DNA of 30,190 nt. Source: Heterotrichella gracilis (lineage: Eukaryota; Sar; Xanthophyceae; Tribonematales; Xanthonemataceae). Where the stretch lies: positions 1-30,190 of the forward strand of contig JAULBX010028349.1 of assembly GCA_032358255.1 (NCBI GenBank), written 5' to 3'. Below the pieces are notes generated by a model, which was not told the origin of the DNA, ran no database searches, and saw only the letters and a program-made list of their open reading frames with translations. The position numbers were made by a program, and so were the translations under genes. This document shows positions 22,301-30,190 of this stretch, in pieces; position 1 is the first letter of the stretch, and each line of letters starts with the position of its first letter.

Positions 22301-24592
22301 TTTGAATGATTTGGAATCGAACAAATATGCGCCCACATGCCACAGTGTGTGAAACAAAGGGTGACTTGTCAAGGTATTCATTCGAGCAAATCAACAAAGA
22401 AAACTTCCTATTATAGAAGATATATATTTAGTTGTGCTTGCAATGTGACCCTACCTGGCTGAGCAGCACATCACGCGCATCGCCACAGGTGGAAGCCACT
22501 ATGAGGATGCGGCGCCGGCGGTTGGGGACACCAAACCCTACACAGTAGCCCAGGGATGGCGCTCAAGACACACGCACATTGCATATGGTGCGTTGAGAAC
22601 AGGAACACCCTGGGGGGTAATTGCACATGGAGCCACATTTACACAATTTTGTGAGGTCATATAATGAGGCCCTGTGGCTATGGCTTGGCACCACTGCCGG
22701 CCACAATATCAGCACTGCAACAACAGGCACGATATAGGATGCTTCTGGGAATGCATTTCTTATCATGCTGTTATTCTCTTGTCGAATATCATGCCAGTGG
22801 CACCTGCTGACTCAATCTCCCTGTAGGCCCATGACTTGTAGCCCAGCGCCTCGATCTGCTCCAGTATCTCTGAGATGGGCGGAGGGGCGCCGTTGATGGG
22901 CTCGCGCAGGGCTGCCACCTGGCACAACACAAACATCTATCTGAAAGAAAAACATGTAACATCTTTTTTCAATAGAGAAGTAAAAACAAAAAAAAGGAAC
23001 ATAACATAGATACAGCTAAATTTTACACGCTGCACACTACCACCTACATTCTCCAGAAGAAGCCACGGCACCGCATGCCCCTCCTCACTTGCCCGCTTGA
23101 GCAGCCGGTACACATGCGCCACCAACCCTGACGCCTGCATGCCGCACGCAGTCTACAATCACTCAGAGTTATCCACATTCCTGCGTGGTAGCAAGCTGCA
23201 GGTGTGGCACCACAAGCAACGTGCCATACACCACATCCAGGGCATGAGGAACAGCCCTTGTGGGTAGCATGCGGCACTCGACAGGTATGTGGTCCACTTC
23301 AGCTGCACAGGCAATCCATTTAACGCTGTGGCATGCAGTACAAGACATATATATGCGTCGGCGGCGCATACATTGCTTGCCACGGTGAAAGGAGGCATTG
23401 TGCGCAGCGCTCCACATGGGTACCCAAAATGGCAACACCCTCTTGCGCACCTGTCTCACAGGCGCGCGCGCAGCCACCCCAAACCCTAAACCGTCAACCC
23501 TGACCCACCCACCTCCCCCCTCAGTCCGTGGCGATGCCCCATGCGGCTAATGTCAGTGCAGGGGAAGCCAGCAGCAAGCAGCTCAGTGCCCTGCAGTAAG
23601 GAAGGGGGCAGCAAATCAAAACCTGGCACATCCTAGCCCTTTGGCTGGAGGTTGATGAGCATGACATAGTGCAAATGGAAGCAGTGTGGCAAGCAGCCTA
23701 TCTACAACGGTGATAGGGGCCCCTTCCTCATGGTGAGCATCACACTGTCAGTATCTGACATTACTTGCTGCCCATGGTACACCGTATCGCATGGGGGCTG
23801 CCGTTACATCCACAGCAAATATTTTGCCCATGAGGCGCCACATAGACTATTAAGTGTTGACACAAGGGGGTGCACTGTTTTGCACCATGGTGCCATCCAT
23901 GGTACAGTACAGGTGCACTGCAACCACAAGTTGTCCATGGCGTGTTGGCGTCCCCTCTCACCTTGGGTAGGCGTGTCATGGTGGTGATGTCAGGATGGAT
24001 GGGTGTGTCTGGGAAGTGGCGCTGGAGCACCTGTGGCAGGCAAGTTAACTTGCAAGTTAATATCATGTAAGTTTATAGCAGGAGTTGCTGTAACGTCTAG
24101 GTTTTGAAGCGCTTGCATGGGTTGCTCCAGCACATGCCCACATTGGCAGTGGGTGCACCTCTTCTCGCGAGTGAAGGGCTGACAGTGTCTTGACAGCATG
24201 TGCGAAAAACAACAGTGGCGGCGGCCCAAGGCTTGCACAATGGCTCCAGGTCTGCACTGAGAATGTGTCCTTGCATACCTGACGTGCTCTGGCGTCCTTC
24301 TCGCAGAGCAGAATGATCTCATGGCCTGCCTGTGTGGACGGGGTGAGGTCAATCAGTAAAGGACCAAATTCTCACCGTGATGGCATAAGCTATACTTTAT
24401 AGCTAAGCTAGAGGTCAGCCATGGAAGGTGTGGCACAGGATAAGGTGATATCCTATCCTTATCAGCAGGCAGTGGTGATAATAACCATTGCTGAGGCGGC
24501 CGTTTTGCTCAAGCCCAGCACAGCAGTGAGCATACCTGCTGCAGCCCTTTGCTGAGCGCTCCAATACCAGAGAAGAGGTCCACAACCCGCAT
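16342..24592 (-). CDS. Cytosine-5 DNA methyltransferase with C-terminal CXXC-like, Tudor-like and PHD-like modules, 18 exons
   Basis: Predicted 1012-aa nuclear enzyme methylating cytosine at C5 in DNA. Minus-strand exons: 24592-24536, 24329-24279, 24030-23962, 23590-23513, 23134-23048, 22918-22804, 22537-22455, 22164-22037, 21802-21688, 21248-21031, 20635-20520, 20174-20122, 19830-19736, 19396-19204, 18815-18705, 18457-18338, 18007-17855, 17538-16342. All 17 junction phases agree. Catalytic domain, residues about 1-310: motif I DLFSGIG (5-11), motif IV GFPCTDIS with Cys70, ENV (113-115), GVPNRRRR (155-162), then ERLMGLPEGYT, RLLGN (about 289-293) and WIG. The order is canonical and no catalytic residue is missing. 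Downstream: CGSCKVCR (516-523) with GGPRMMRRCL, a CXXC-like half finger; Tudor-like RVSVYWWGEHRWFEG and IVYDDGDV (564-614); NLS-like KRKR; a 300-residue low-complexity linker; and a C4HC3 finger (955-1009). The subfamily is not assigned. Exon 13 and the start Met are the weakest. Confidence 0.85.
16537..17317. repeat. Inverted repeat of about 50 bp inside the last methyltransferase exon
   Basis: The arms 16537-16586 and 17268-17317 are inverted copies: the first 20 bases are identical (GATACCCTCGCTTAGGGTAA) and the rest differ at only a few positions. They bound about 680 bp of low-complexity coding sequence rich in VDVA, GGGG and Pro/Ser. Both arms are read through by the minus-strand frame. 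Confidence 0.8.
17743..17910 (-). repeat. Duplicated donor edge of the Tudor-like exon
   Basis: The exon 17 end and donor (17910-17852 on the minus strand) have a degenerate copy at about 17800-17743, inside the next intron. Shared words include GTGCCCACAGCGC and CACATCCCC on the plus strand. Confidence 0.75.
18208..18375 (-). repeat. Duplicated donor edge of methyltransferase exon 16
   Basis: The exon 16 end encoding QLAVMGAQ plus its donor (18361-18336) has a copy at about 18237-18209 that still reads KLAVMGAQ followed by GTATGG. It lies in intron 16 and could serve as an alternative donor. Confidence 0.65.
19110..19190. repeat. Telomere-like TTTAGGG tract in methyltransferase intron 14
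   Basis: Degenerate TTTAGGG units (TTTTAGGGTTTTAGGGTTAG and variants) occupy about 19118-19180, just inside the donor of exon 14. Confidence 0.8.
19460..19740. repeat. CCCTAAA-rich tandem units in methyltransferase intron 13
   Basis: Four units of roughly 50-60 bp each combine CCCTAAACCCT-type sequence with a CATGCTG...GAGCCAAGGCC segment (about 19465-19620). Then comes a doubled CCTCCC(C/A)ACCTGGT(T/G)GCTCCCTCC at 19660 and 19726, a copy of the exon 13 donor edge. Confidence 0.75.
21557..21740 (-). repeat. 89-bp tandem duplication of the methyltransferase exon 9 donor edge
   Basis: The exon 9 end with donor (LLRISDAERLM then GTAGGTGC) is copied 89 bp further into intron 9. The copied stretch is at about 21597-21645 and the true one at 21688-21734. 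The joint between units is CCCTAAACCCT-type sequence. The copy keeps a donor-like site but has GAC to GGG-type changes in the coding part. Confidence 0.8.
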
Positions 24593-24595
24593 GCT

Positions 24596-24602
24596 TTTTA
24601 TA
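24596..24602 (-). promoter_or_regulatory. TATAAAA motif immediately before the methyltransferase ATG
   Basis: TATAAAA on the minus strand ends only 3 bases before the proposed ATG (24592). A working TATA box would place the transcription start inside the coding region. It is either fortuitous or a hint that the real start lies elsewhere. Confidence 0.3.
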
Positions 24603-25742
24603 AAGTGTGCTAACGGCGCACCCACGCAGACACTTCAGTTGGGGAACTTTTTAGAGAACCAAGCTCACAGGCCCTGTCGAGTTGACAGACGTGGTGGAAG
24701 CAGTATGCTTTCAGTGCTGATCATGATCACGACATCCATGATAATGCTATCAACAGTGTGGCAGGCCCCACTGGCAGACAGGTTGCCGGAGTGTCGACAG
24801 CGCCGCCGCCCACCTGAAGTGTATGCAGTTGTACTGTAGCCTTGAATGAGTCATGCGCAACTCTTTGGCTGCAGCGGTACCGCTCGAGTCAAGTCCTACC
24901 CGGGATCACCGTGTAGCCTCAGTGTGAGCCCTGCAGTGCACAAGCAAGTGCCGGGCTTTTCCTGCGACACCAGGCTCTAGTAGGTCCCTTGAATGTGCTT
25001 TTCGGGGCTAAAATATCTGTTGAGGACCACTGGTGAACTTGGAGATGATCTTGGAGATGATGTCTCACTGCCACGGTGTGACTCTGGTGAACTTGTCAAG
25101 ACTCATGAGCATTGAGCACAGGACCGTGCTGAGCACAGCCAGTGGCATGAGTCTGCAACAGATCGCCCATGGGATGCCACAAACTGCATTTCAGATCAGA
25201 TTCTGGGGACGTTTCAGCTAGCTCGGCTCAGCTCTGCTCATGTGAGCATTTGAGGTCTTAAATTACCGTGGTAGGCTCTATGTTATTAGGTTACAGCCTT
25301 AAATCAAGCTCCAATATTTTTGTACAACCAGCCCACCATGAGTGTTCACTTCACATCGTTCAAATGCATTATCATGCGTGATGTTGTTCAATAAGGCGTG
25401 TATGCATTTATTTCCTGCCACCGTGCTACGACTAGCGCCATAACAATCAGCATCCTCTCTCTACCATGCGATCCCTCGTTCAATGCACACATGTTCAGTC
25501 ATTATTTCAAAAATTTTCAGATGCTCAACTGCAGTCCTTATTGCAACCATTGCATGGCCATGCTGAGTCATCGTACAGCAACACAGCATGCACAAAAATA
25601 AAAGGATCATGCCCTTTCTGCTCCCAGCAACATGGATGGTGACTGCAACGCTGCTGGATTGCTACCAAATAGCCACTGCAGTGTCTTATGGTCATGCTGC
25701 TGCTCAACAGAACCTAGCTATCAATATCGATGCATGCATTGG
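24603..25742. other. Spacer between the ELMO and methyltransferase genes
   Basis: No exon with a recognisable protein match was found on either strand. The promoter of the methyltransferase and the 3' end of the ELMO transcript should lie here. Open frames such as 24549-24839 and 25398-25601 are short and have no recognisable content. Confidence 0.45.
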
Positions 25743-25975
25743 TGGCCCAATCCTGTGCGCCCCCAGGGGTTCTACACACTAGTCTCACAGGGCCCCATCC
25801 ACAGGGCTCCATCCACAGTTGAGCAAGTAGTAGCGCACATCCTTCAGGCTACTGGTGTATGCCATCCTGGCCCAATCCGGGACATGTGATCCCGCGGCTG
25901 TTTTACACACTAGTCTCACAGGCCTCCATCCACGCTCAGTTGAGCAAGTAGTAGCGCACATCCTTCAGGCTGGGG
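25743..25975 (-). repeat. Tandem duplication of the ELMO gene 3' end
   Basis: A unit of about 125-131 bp is doubled. The TGGCCCAATCC word occurs at 25743 and 25868, ACACACTAGTCTCACAGG at 25774 and 25905, and the final coding stretch (KDVRYYLLN-stop) at about 25817-25852 and 25936-25971. The downstream copy is non-coding for this gene because the first stop ends translation. A minus-strand TGTAA at 25907-25903 may be the polyadenylation signal. Confidence 0.8.
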
Positions 25976-28471
25976 AACTGCATGGCCAGCGTGTTGCTCA
26001 GCCGCTCCCGCACCTCCCTGAGCAGCAAGTCAAGGTGTCAGCATGCAGCCATCCAACCCCACCATTGGTCCGGCATAAGATGCCATGTGCAATGACCGTG
26101 CAGCATGGCTCACACACGATGCAAAGATAGCAACAGGTACGGTCGCAACAGGTACGGTTGCATCAGGTACGGTCGCAACAGGTCATCCCACTGAGAGTCA
26201 GGAAGTCTACTGGCAACCACCAAGTGATTTTAAACAAACGAATCGCTGGAAATGGCAACAAGGCCAACCAGCAGGCAGAGCAATTCGAACCTTCACCATC
26301 AATGGAGAAGGCAACACGGCTACCAAATAAAGGATCGTAGCGTACTTGATGACGTGTGGGAAGTCCATGTAGGACGCCCCCATCTTGAGCCACTGCTGGT
26401 CCAGCACCTGGTAGGCGATGCAGAACAGCTCCTCAAACGCAAACTCGGTCTCGCCCATGACCTGCAGGAAGCCGCGGCCAGCCAGGGTGCGCGGCACAGG
26501 CACCTTGTGGGCGTCGCGCAGCTCCAGGAGGTCTGCACTCCAAGGGAAACGCACAGCGTCAGGCGCGAAGGGGGCGCGATGCACCAGGGAGTACGGCCGT
26601 GTGTGGGGTGTGCTGTGTGAATTTTGCTACTTTGCCAAGTGACTGCAGGTGCTCAACAAGTGGGTGCAGTCTGCCTTGCAAGAACTGGCAACCCCATGCA
26701 AACCATATACAGCACGGCATTCTGTCTGTGCAAGTAATTGCCAAACAACGAGTCAAATGGATGCGCCTTGTACCTACACACCATCTTGGCCACAAAACCA
26801 GCATCATGTGCAGAAGTGGATCCCACATGTGACGCATGCAGCGCTCACCTGTCAGCATGAACTTGTACAATGGACACCACAAGTACATATATAACATTGA
26901 CAGCTGATGCATGATCCTCACCCTAAACCCTAAACCCATGCAGCACCCACCCGTCAGCATGAACGTGATGTTGACCCCTGCAGCCGCAAATGGATACTCC
27001 CACTCCGACCGCACGCCATCCGTCTTGTTCATCAGCCGCAGGAACGCAGGGTTGTCCTTCTGAATAAAGTACAGCAGGTTCTCCAACGTGATGAAGCCAC
27101 CGCCGCGAAAATCCGAGCTGGGGTCGTCGCACTGCCACCCCATCTCCTTCCACTGCGGGTGCTTGTACCCCCCGAAAGGCATGTCAGGGTACGCCAGCTC
27201 CCACAGCTGCTTCAGGGCGGCGCGGTGCTCTGGGTCGTCACTATCGTACATCACCTTGAGCCTGTACCGCAGGTCAGACAGGCGCTGCTCCTACACCACG
27301 GCGCACGCATGGTTCAGAATCACACATGTGCATGCGCATGGGCATGGTTCAAAACCACGAATGCCTGTCAGAACCATGAATGAACATGCGCATGCTTAAA
27401 ACCCATGAATGCCTGTCTTCAGTCGGTAGCAATGGCCACTGGTGCACATGGACCACGCTGATGATGGAGGCATATGTTATAATTTTAGTTAGTTGTTGGC
27501 TGTCAGAATGCTGCCAGGATGATGATTATCGGGAAAACCAGGGGCCAAAAAGGCAAGGCTGGAATTGGGCTGTTAAAATCATGCCGACCGAAGCCCCACA
27601 TGCAACCCACCTGGATAGGCGACGGCTTGTACGTTCGAAATCTTGCAAAAAATGGCGCCAGGCAACTGCTGATCGATGCTGCATACAAACCCACGGGTGG
27701 TTACAGGCATGTGCCACATTCATGCTGCACCAAGAAAAACTGCTGCATGGGTGCGAACAACGTACCCACTAAACTCTGCACTTCTTGGGAGCATCGCTGG
27801 TAGAGCGTTGTCCAAAGCAATTCCCAGTTGAGCCTGTTGACAGAATTTGGCACAACCTCAGTGGAGGATGACACCCCCCTGATATGTGGCCGGAACCGTC
27901 CTGTAGTGGCTGGTGTGTCGTCGTAGCCATCAGCATCTGCTGCCAAGCGATCAAAGTCTGACAGCAGCGACGTTGATAAGTCAGCTGTGGGAGGGTCTGC
28001 AAGGTGCGGGTGTTCAAGAGTGTGAGCATCAGTTTGGTGGGGTAAAGGAAAGACAGGGTGACTGGCAATGCAAGGCATATCAAGAATGCTTTATCCCTCA
28101 ACGCTCCAGACCTTTGTAACAACCTGCGACACCCTATGGTTCAACCTTGGCGAGAACTAGCGATAGAGTTATAGAAAATTGTGGCTACAGTGTCACCACC
28201 AACCACTTCCACCCCAATGAGGCAAAACCAGAGCCGTAAATGCAGGCACCTGGGTTCATAAAATATAATCTGAAGCTTTGTACGACCCCAAGAAACAACC
28301 AGAACACACAAACTCGATTAGGGCTTGTGCTGAGCATGACCTGGCAGTGTCTGTGCACTTATAACCAAAAAAAACTGGCATATGTGAGCGCACAGAGGAG
28401 CATCGTGGGCTCCAACGACGCAACCACTAACCTGCATGGATCTGATTCCGTCTCTTCCTGACTTCAAACAT
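25936..28471 (-). CDS. ELMO/CED-12 domain protein, 5 exons
   Basis: Predicted 287-aa protein with an ELMO domain. In animals and amoebae such proteins regulate Rac or Arf-type GTPases; the role in algae is inferred only. Minus-strand exons: 28471-28432, 27996-27782, 27290-26951, 26532-26346, 26017-25936. Phases 1,0,1,2 agree. The domain runs from about residue 86 (EQRLSDLRYRL) to the end. Its hallmarks are KQLWELAYPD, then GWQCDDPSSDFRGGG (about 136-150), ITLENLLYFIQ, VNITFMLTD and, in exon 4, FEELFCIAYQVLDQQW. The protein ends DVRYYLLN. It lies upstream of the methyltransferase on the same strand, but 1.3 kb away with its own start. The ATG at 28471 is the first in the exon's frame; an upstream non-ATG frame back to about 28609 leaves room for a longer N-terminus. 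The donor of exon 2 (GAA|GTGCAG) is the weakest junction. Confidence 0.82.
26129..26183. repeat. 15-bp minisatellite in ELMO intron 4
   Basis: About four units of GCAACAGGTACGGTC with one or two changes each. Confidence 0.85.
26838..26980 (-). repeat. Duplicated donor edge of ELMO exon 3
   Basis: The exon 3 end TTCATGCTGACGGGTGGGTGC (minus strand, around 26965-26944) has a copy at about 26865-26840 reading TTCATGCTGACAGGTGAGCGC. A CCCTAAACCCTAAACCC tract lies between them at about 26921-26938. Confidence 0.8.
27305..27420. repeat. Degenerate tandem repeat in ELMO intron 2
   Basis: Words such as GGTTCA(G/A)AA, GCATGCGCATG and CATGAATGCCTGTC recur at roughly 40-60 bp spacing between 27308 and 27417. 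Confidence 0.55.
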
Positions 28472-29451
28472 GGCTGACTTCACAGGTTTCACCAGCTGGA
28501 GGGATGCCACCCCTGTAAGCCTGAATGTTCGACAAGAGTCGCCTCTCGATGTCGATATGTGCTTGCAAGGTTGATTACGTACAGCAGGAAGCCACACAGC
28601 TGCGTCCAAGAGGTCTCACAGAGCTATGCATGCATCTGCTGTTTTCATGCATATGCACATCGCCCAACAAACTCAAGTCGCTGCTCAACAACCTTCGCAT
28701 CCAATACGGGATGTTTTAAGTTTGTAACGGTCGGTTCATACACGAGCTGTGCGCATACCGAAGCTGGTTTCCCTAGTGCTGTGCATACACATATGCGCCA
28801 GTGGATCCGAACTGGGTATTACATCTTTTGAGTGCAACTATCAAATACCAGAACACAGGCTTGAGTCTTTGCACAAGTGTGTGTATTATCCAGGATAACC
28901 CAGGAGCGAAGCCAATTGACGTCCAGTCGAGGCTATGTTGGTGACTGCCAGTCACTGACAGAACATTGCAGTGCACTTTCCACAATTTTTTTTGTGTGTT
29001 TTTGCGTCAGGGCACAAAGCCAGGTACCAAATTTGGTACATCAGACGTGTGAGGTAAAATGGCTGGCAATACCGGTTTCGGCCCCCGCCACGGGGCGGCC
29101 CCGTGGCCGTCCGGCCTCATCAGTAGCCTTTGAAATTTCAGATCTGGGAATGAATTACAATGAAAATGAAATAAAAATAAAAAACAAACAGATGTTGATG
29201 TACTGAAATTGATGTTAGAGAAGCATTTCAGAGCTGCTATAATGGCATTTCAAGAAACTTGTTTAGCTTTTTTGGTAGTAAATGTGGGGCCAATGTGGCT
29301 CCATTAATTCACAGTTTATTTAGTAAGCGGGGTGACTTTTTCAAGCACCCCCAACAGTCTAGTGAGCCCGGGTTGGCTCCCTGAATGTGACTGTCAAATA
29401 AAATCTTGTAAATCTTGTAAATCTTGTTGGTGACAGGGGAGCGATAACAAC
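28472..29451. other. Upstream region of the ELMO gene, mostly unassigned
   Basis: This should hold the ELMO promoter and possibly an untranslated first exon. From about 28850 on it is AT-rich and includes a GC palindrome, an AATAAA at about 29397 and a short ATCTTGTAA tandem repeat (29402-29430). Open frames are short and unrecognised. Confidence 0.45.
29087..29107. other. GC-rich perfect palindrome (9-bp stem, 3-base loop)
   Basis: GCCACGGGG, CGG, CCCCGTGGC. It is an island of GC in an otherwise AT-rich stretch. It is not followed by a T-run and does not look like a bacterial terminator. Confidence 0.75.
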
Positions 29452-29709
29452 ATGGATTGTAAACTCACGGACTGCTTTGCTTGCAACCTGGTCATATCTA
29501 CGGGTTTCAAGTGGCATTTCAATATCGTTGACAGAGGTAACAACGATATATCACGAGCCGCATGGGAGAGTCACTCTGTTTTCTTGAAGAAAACAGACGC
29601 CAAAGGTGTGAATCAGGCGGCAACAGCTCTAGAACTTGCGCACATTGCCCCAGAAAATACCAGTCAAAAAATCCTAGCTTGGAAGCCAAAAGCAAAAGCA
29701 GTGAGTTAG
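29452..29709 (+). CDS. Doubtful 85-aa ORF, not recognised
   Basis: It starts MDCKLTDCFACNLVISTGFK and runs to a TAG at 29707-29709. The N-terminus has a C-x2-C followed by a His (CFAC...WHF), faintly like a BED-type zinc finger of hAT transposases, but the second half of such a finger is not seen. A second plus frame (29562-29831), ending WRYRQDFEPGWM after an acceptor-like GTGTGCAG at 29731, could be an exon of the same or another gene. No family is assigned and this may not be coding. Confidence 0.2.
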   Translation: MDCKLTDCFACNLVISTGFKWHFNIVDRGNNDISRAAWESHSVFLKKTDAKGVNQAATALELAHIAPENTSQKILAWKPKAKAVS

Positions 29710-30190
29710 CTACAATTGTTGATTGTGTGCAGGCTGGAAAAACTGATGGGAGGCAGATAAGAGGGGCTGAGCCTCCCTCGGGGCCAGAGGAGTGGAGGTA
29801 CCGGCAAGACTTCGAGCCGGGCTGGATGTAGCCCGGGGAGAAAAATGCAGCTGGGTTTGGGTTGGGATCTCTGGAGGCAATTGGGGATGAGATGGAAGCT
29901 GGCACAGTTGACAACACTTTCCACTGCCGGCTACGCTGTTGTTGTTGATGGTGGCCACTGCGGTAGTTGATGGGCTGCAGGTATGTTGGCGGCTGGTGGA
30001 GCAGATAGCTGATATGAAATGATGGCAATGGATTGCAATGAATTGCAGAAGTGCTGCTGGTCCGGGACCAGGCCAAGGCTGAGAACTCTGTCCATAATGT
30101 TGGGGGGTGAAAGTAGTTAGTTAGTTAGTTACATGCATTCCAGCAAAATAGCCAGATTAGCAGTCAGTCTTGCACATGCGGCGCCACGCA
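29710..30190. other. Right-edge region, no firm gene
   Basis: Apart from the possible exon ending near 29831 and the dispersed repeat at 30129, nothing is recognised. A 185-codon minus frame (29519-30076) is Ser/Pro/Leu-rich, resembles no family I know and starts without context. A gene continuing past the window edge cannot be excluded. Confidence 0.35.
30129..30163 (+). repeat. Dispersed repeat, copy 3
   Basis: It reads TTACATGCATTCCAGCAAAA followed by TAGCCAGATTAGCAG, directly after a TTAG tetranucleotide run (30114-30130). A half copy, AGTTACATGCATTCCAG, is at about 13236-13252. Confidence 0.6.

Noticed and set aside
1..30190. tRNA, rRNA, CRISPR array, operons or other bacterial features
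   Set aside because: I saw no tRNA-like B-box arrangement, no rRNA sequence and no spacer-repeat array. The genes are intron-rich and eukaryotic.

Overview
The window looks like nuclear DNA of a green-lineage eukaryote, most likely a chlorophyte (green alga). Genes are split into many short exons by GT-AG introns, exons are GC-rich, and short degenerate runs of the plant-type telomere repeat TTTAGGG/CCCTAAA are scattered through introns and spacers on both strands. The gene families also fit: a CASTOR/POLLUX-type ion channel, an F-box/leucine-rich-repeat protein, a LicD/fukutin-like protein, a cytosine-5 DNA methyltransferase and an ELMO-domain protein. I could not identify the species.

Layout. 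(1) 363-2934, minus: F-box/LRR protein, 6 exons. (2) 3830-10849, plus: CASTOR/POLLUX-like channel with two TM segments, a pore loop and two RCK-like regions, 13 exons. (3) 12325-14782, plus: LicD/fukutin-like protein, 5 exons. (4) 16342-24592, minus: C5-DNA methyltransferase whose catalytic domain is followed by a CXXC-like cysteine motif, a Tudor-like domain and a C4HC3 PHD-like finger, 18 exons. (5) 25936-28471, minus: ELMO-domain protein, 5 exons. (6) 28472-30190: mostly unassigned, with one doubtful ORF, a GC palindrome and a dispersed repeat. The exon models were built by hand; in all five genes the intron phases agree across every junction, which is the main support for them. Terminal exons are less sure than internal ones.

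The genes do not form a pathway; this is an ordinary eukaryotic neighbourhood. Two things stand out. One is the methyltransferase, with chromatin-reader modules placed C-terminal to the enzyme. The other is a pattern found in all five genes: the end of an exon, with its splice site, is copied in tandem into the adjacent intron, often beside a TTTAGGG-like tract. These copies look like decayed relics, and one 178-bp unit carries a nearly intact extra exon start.
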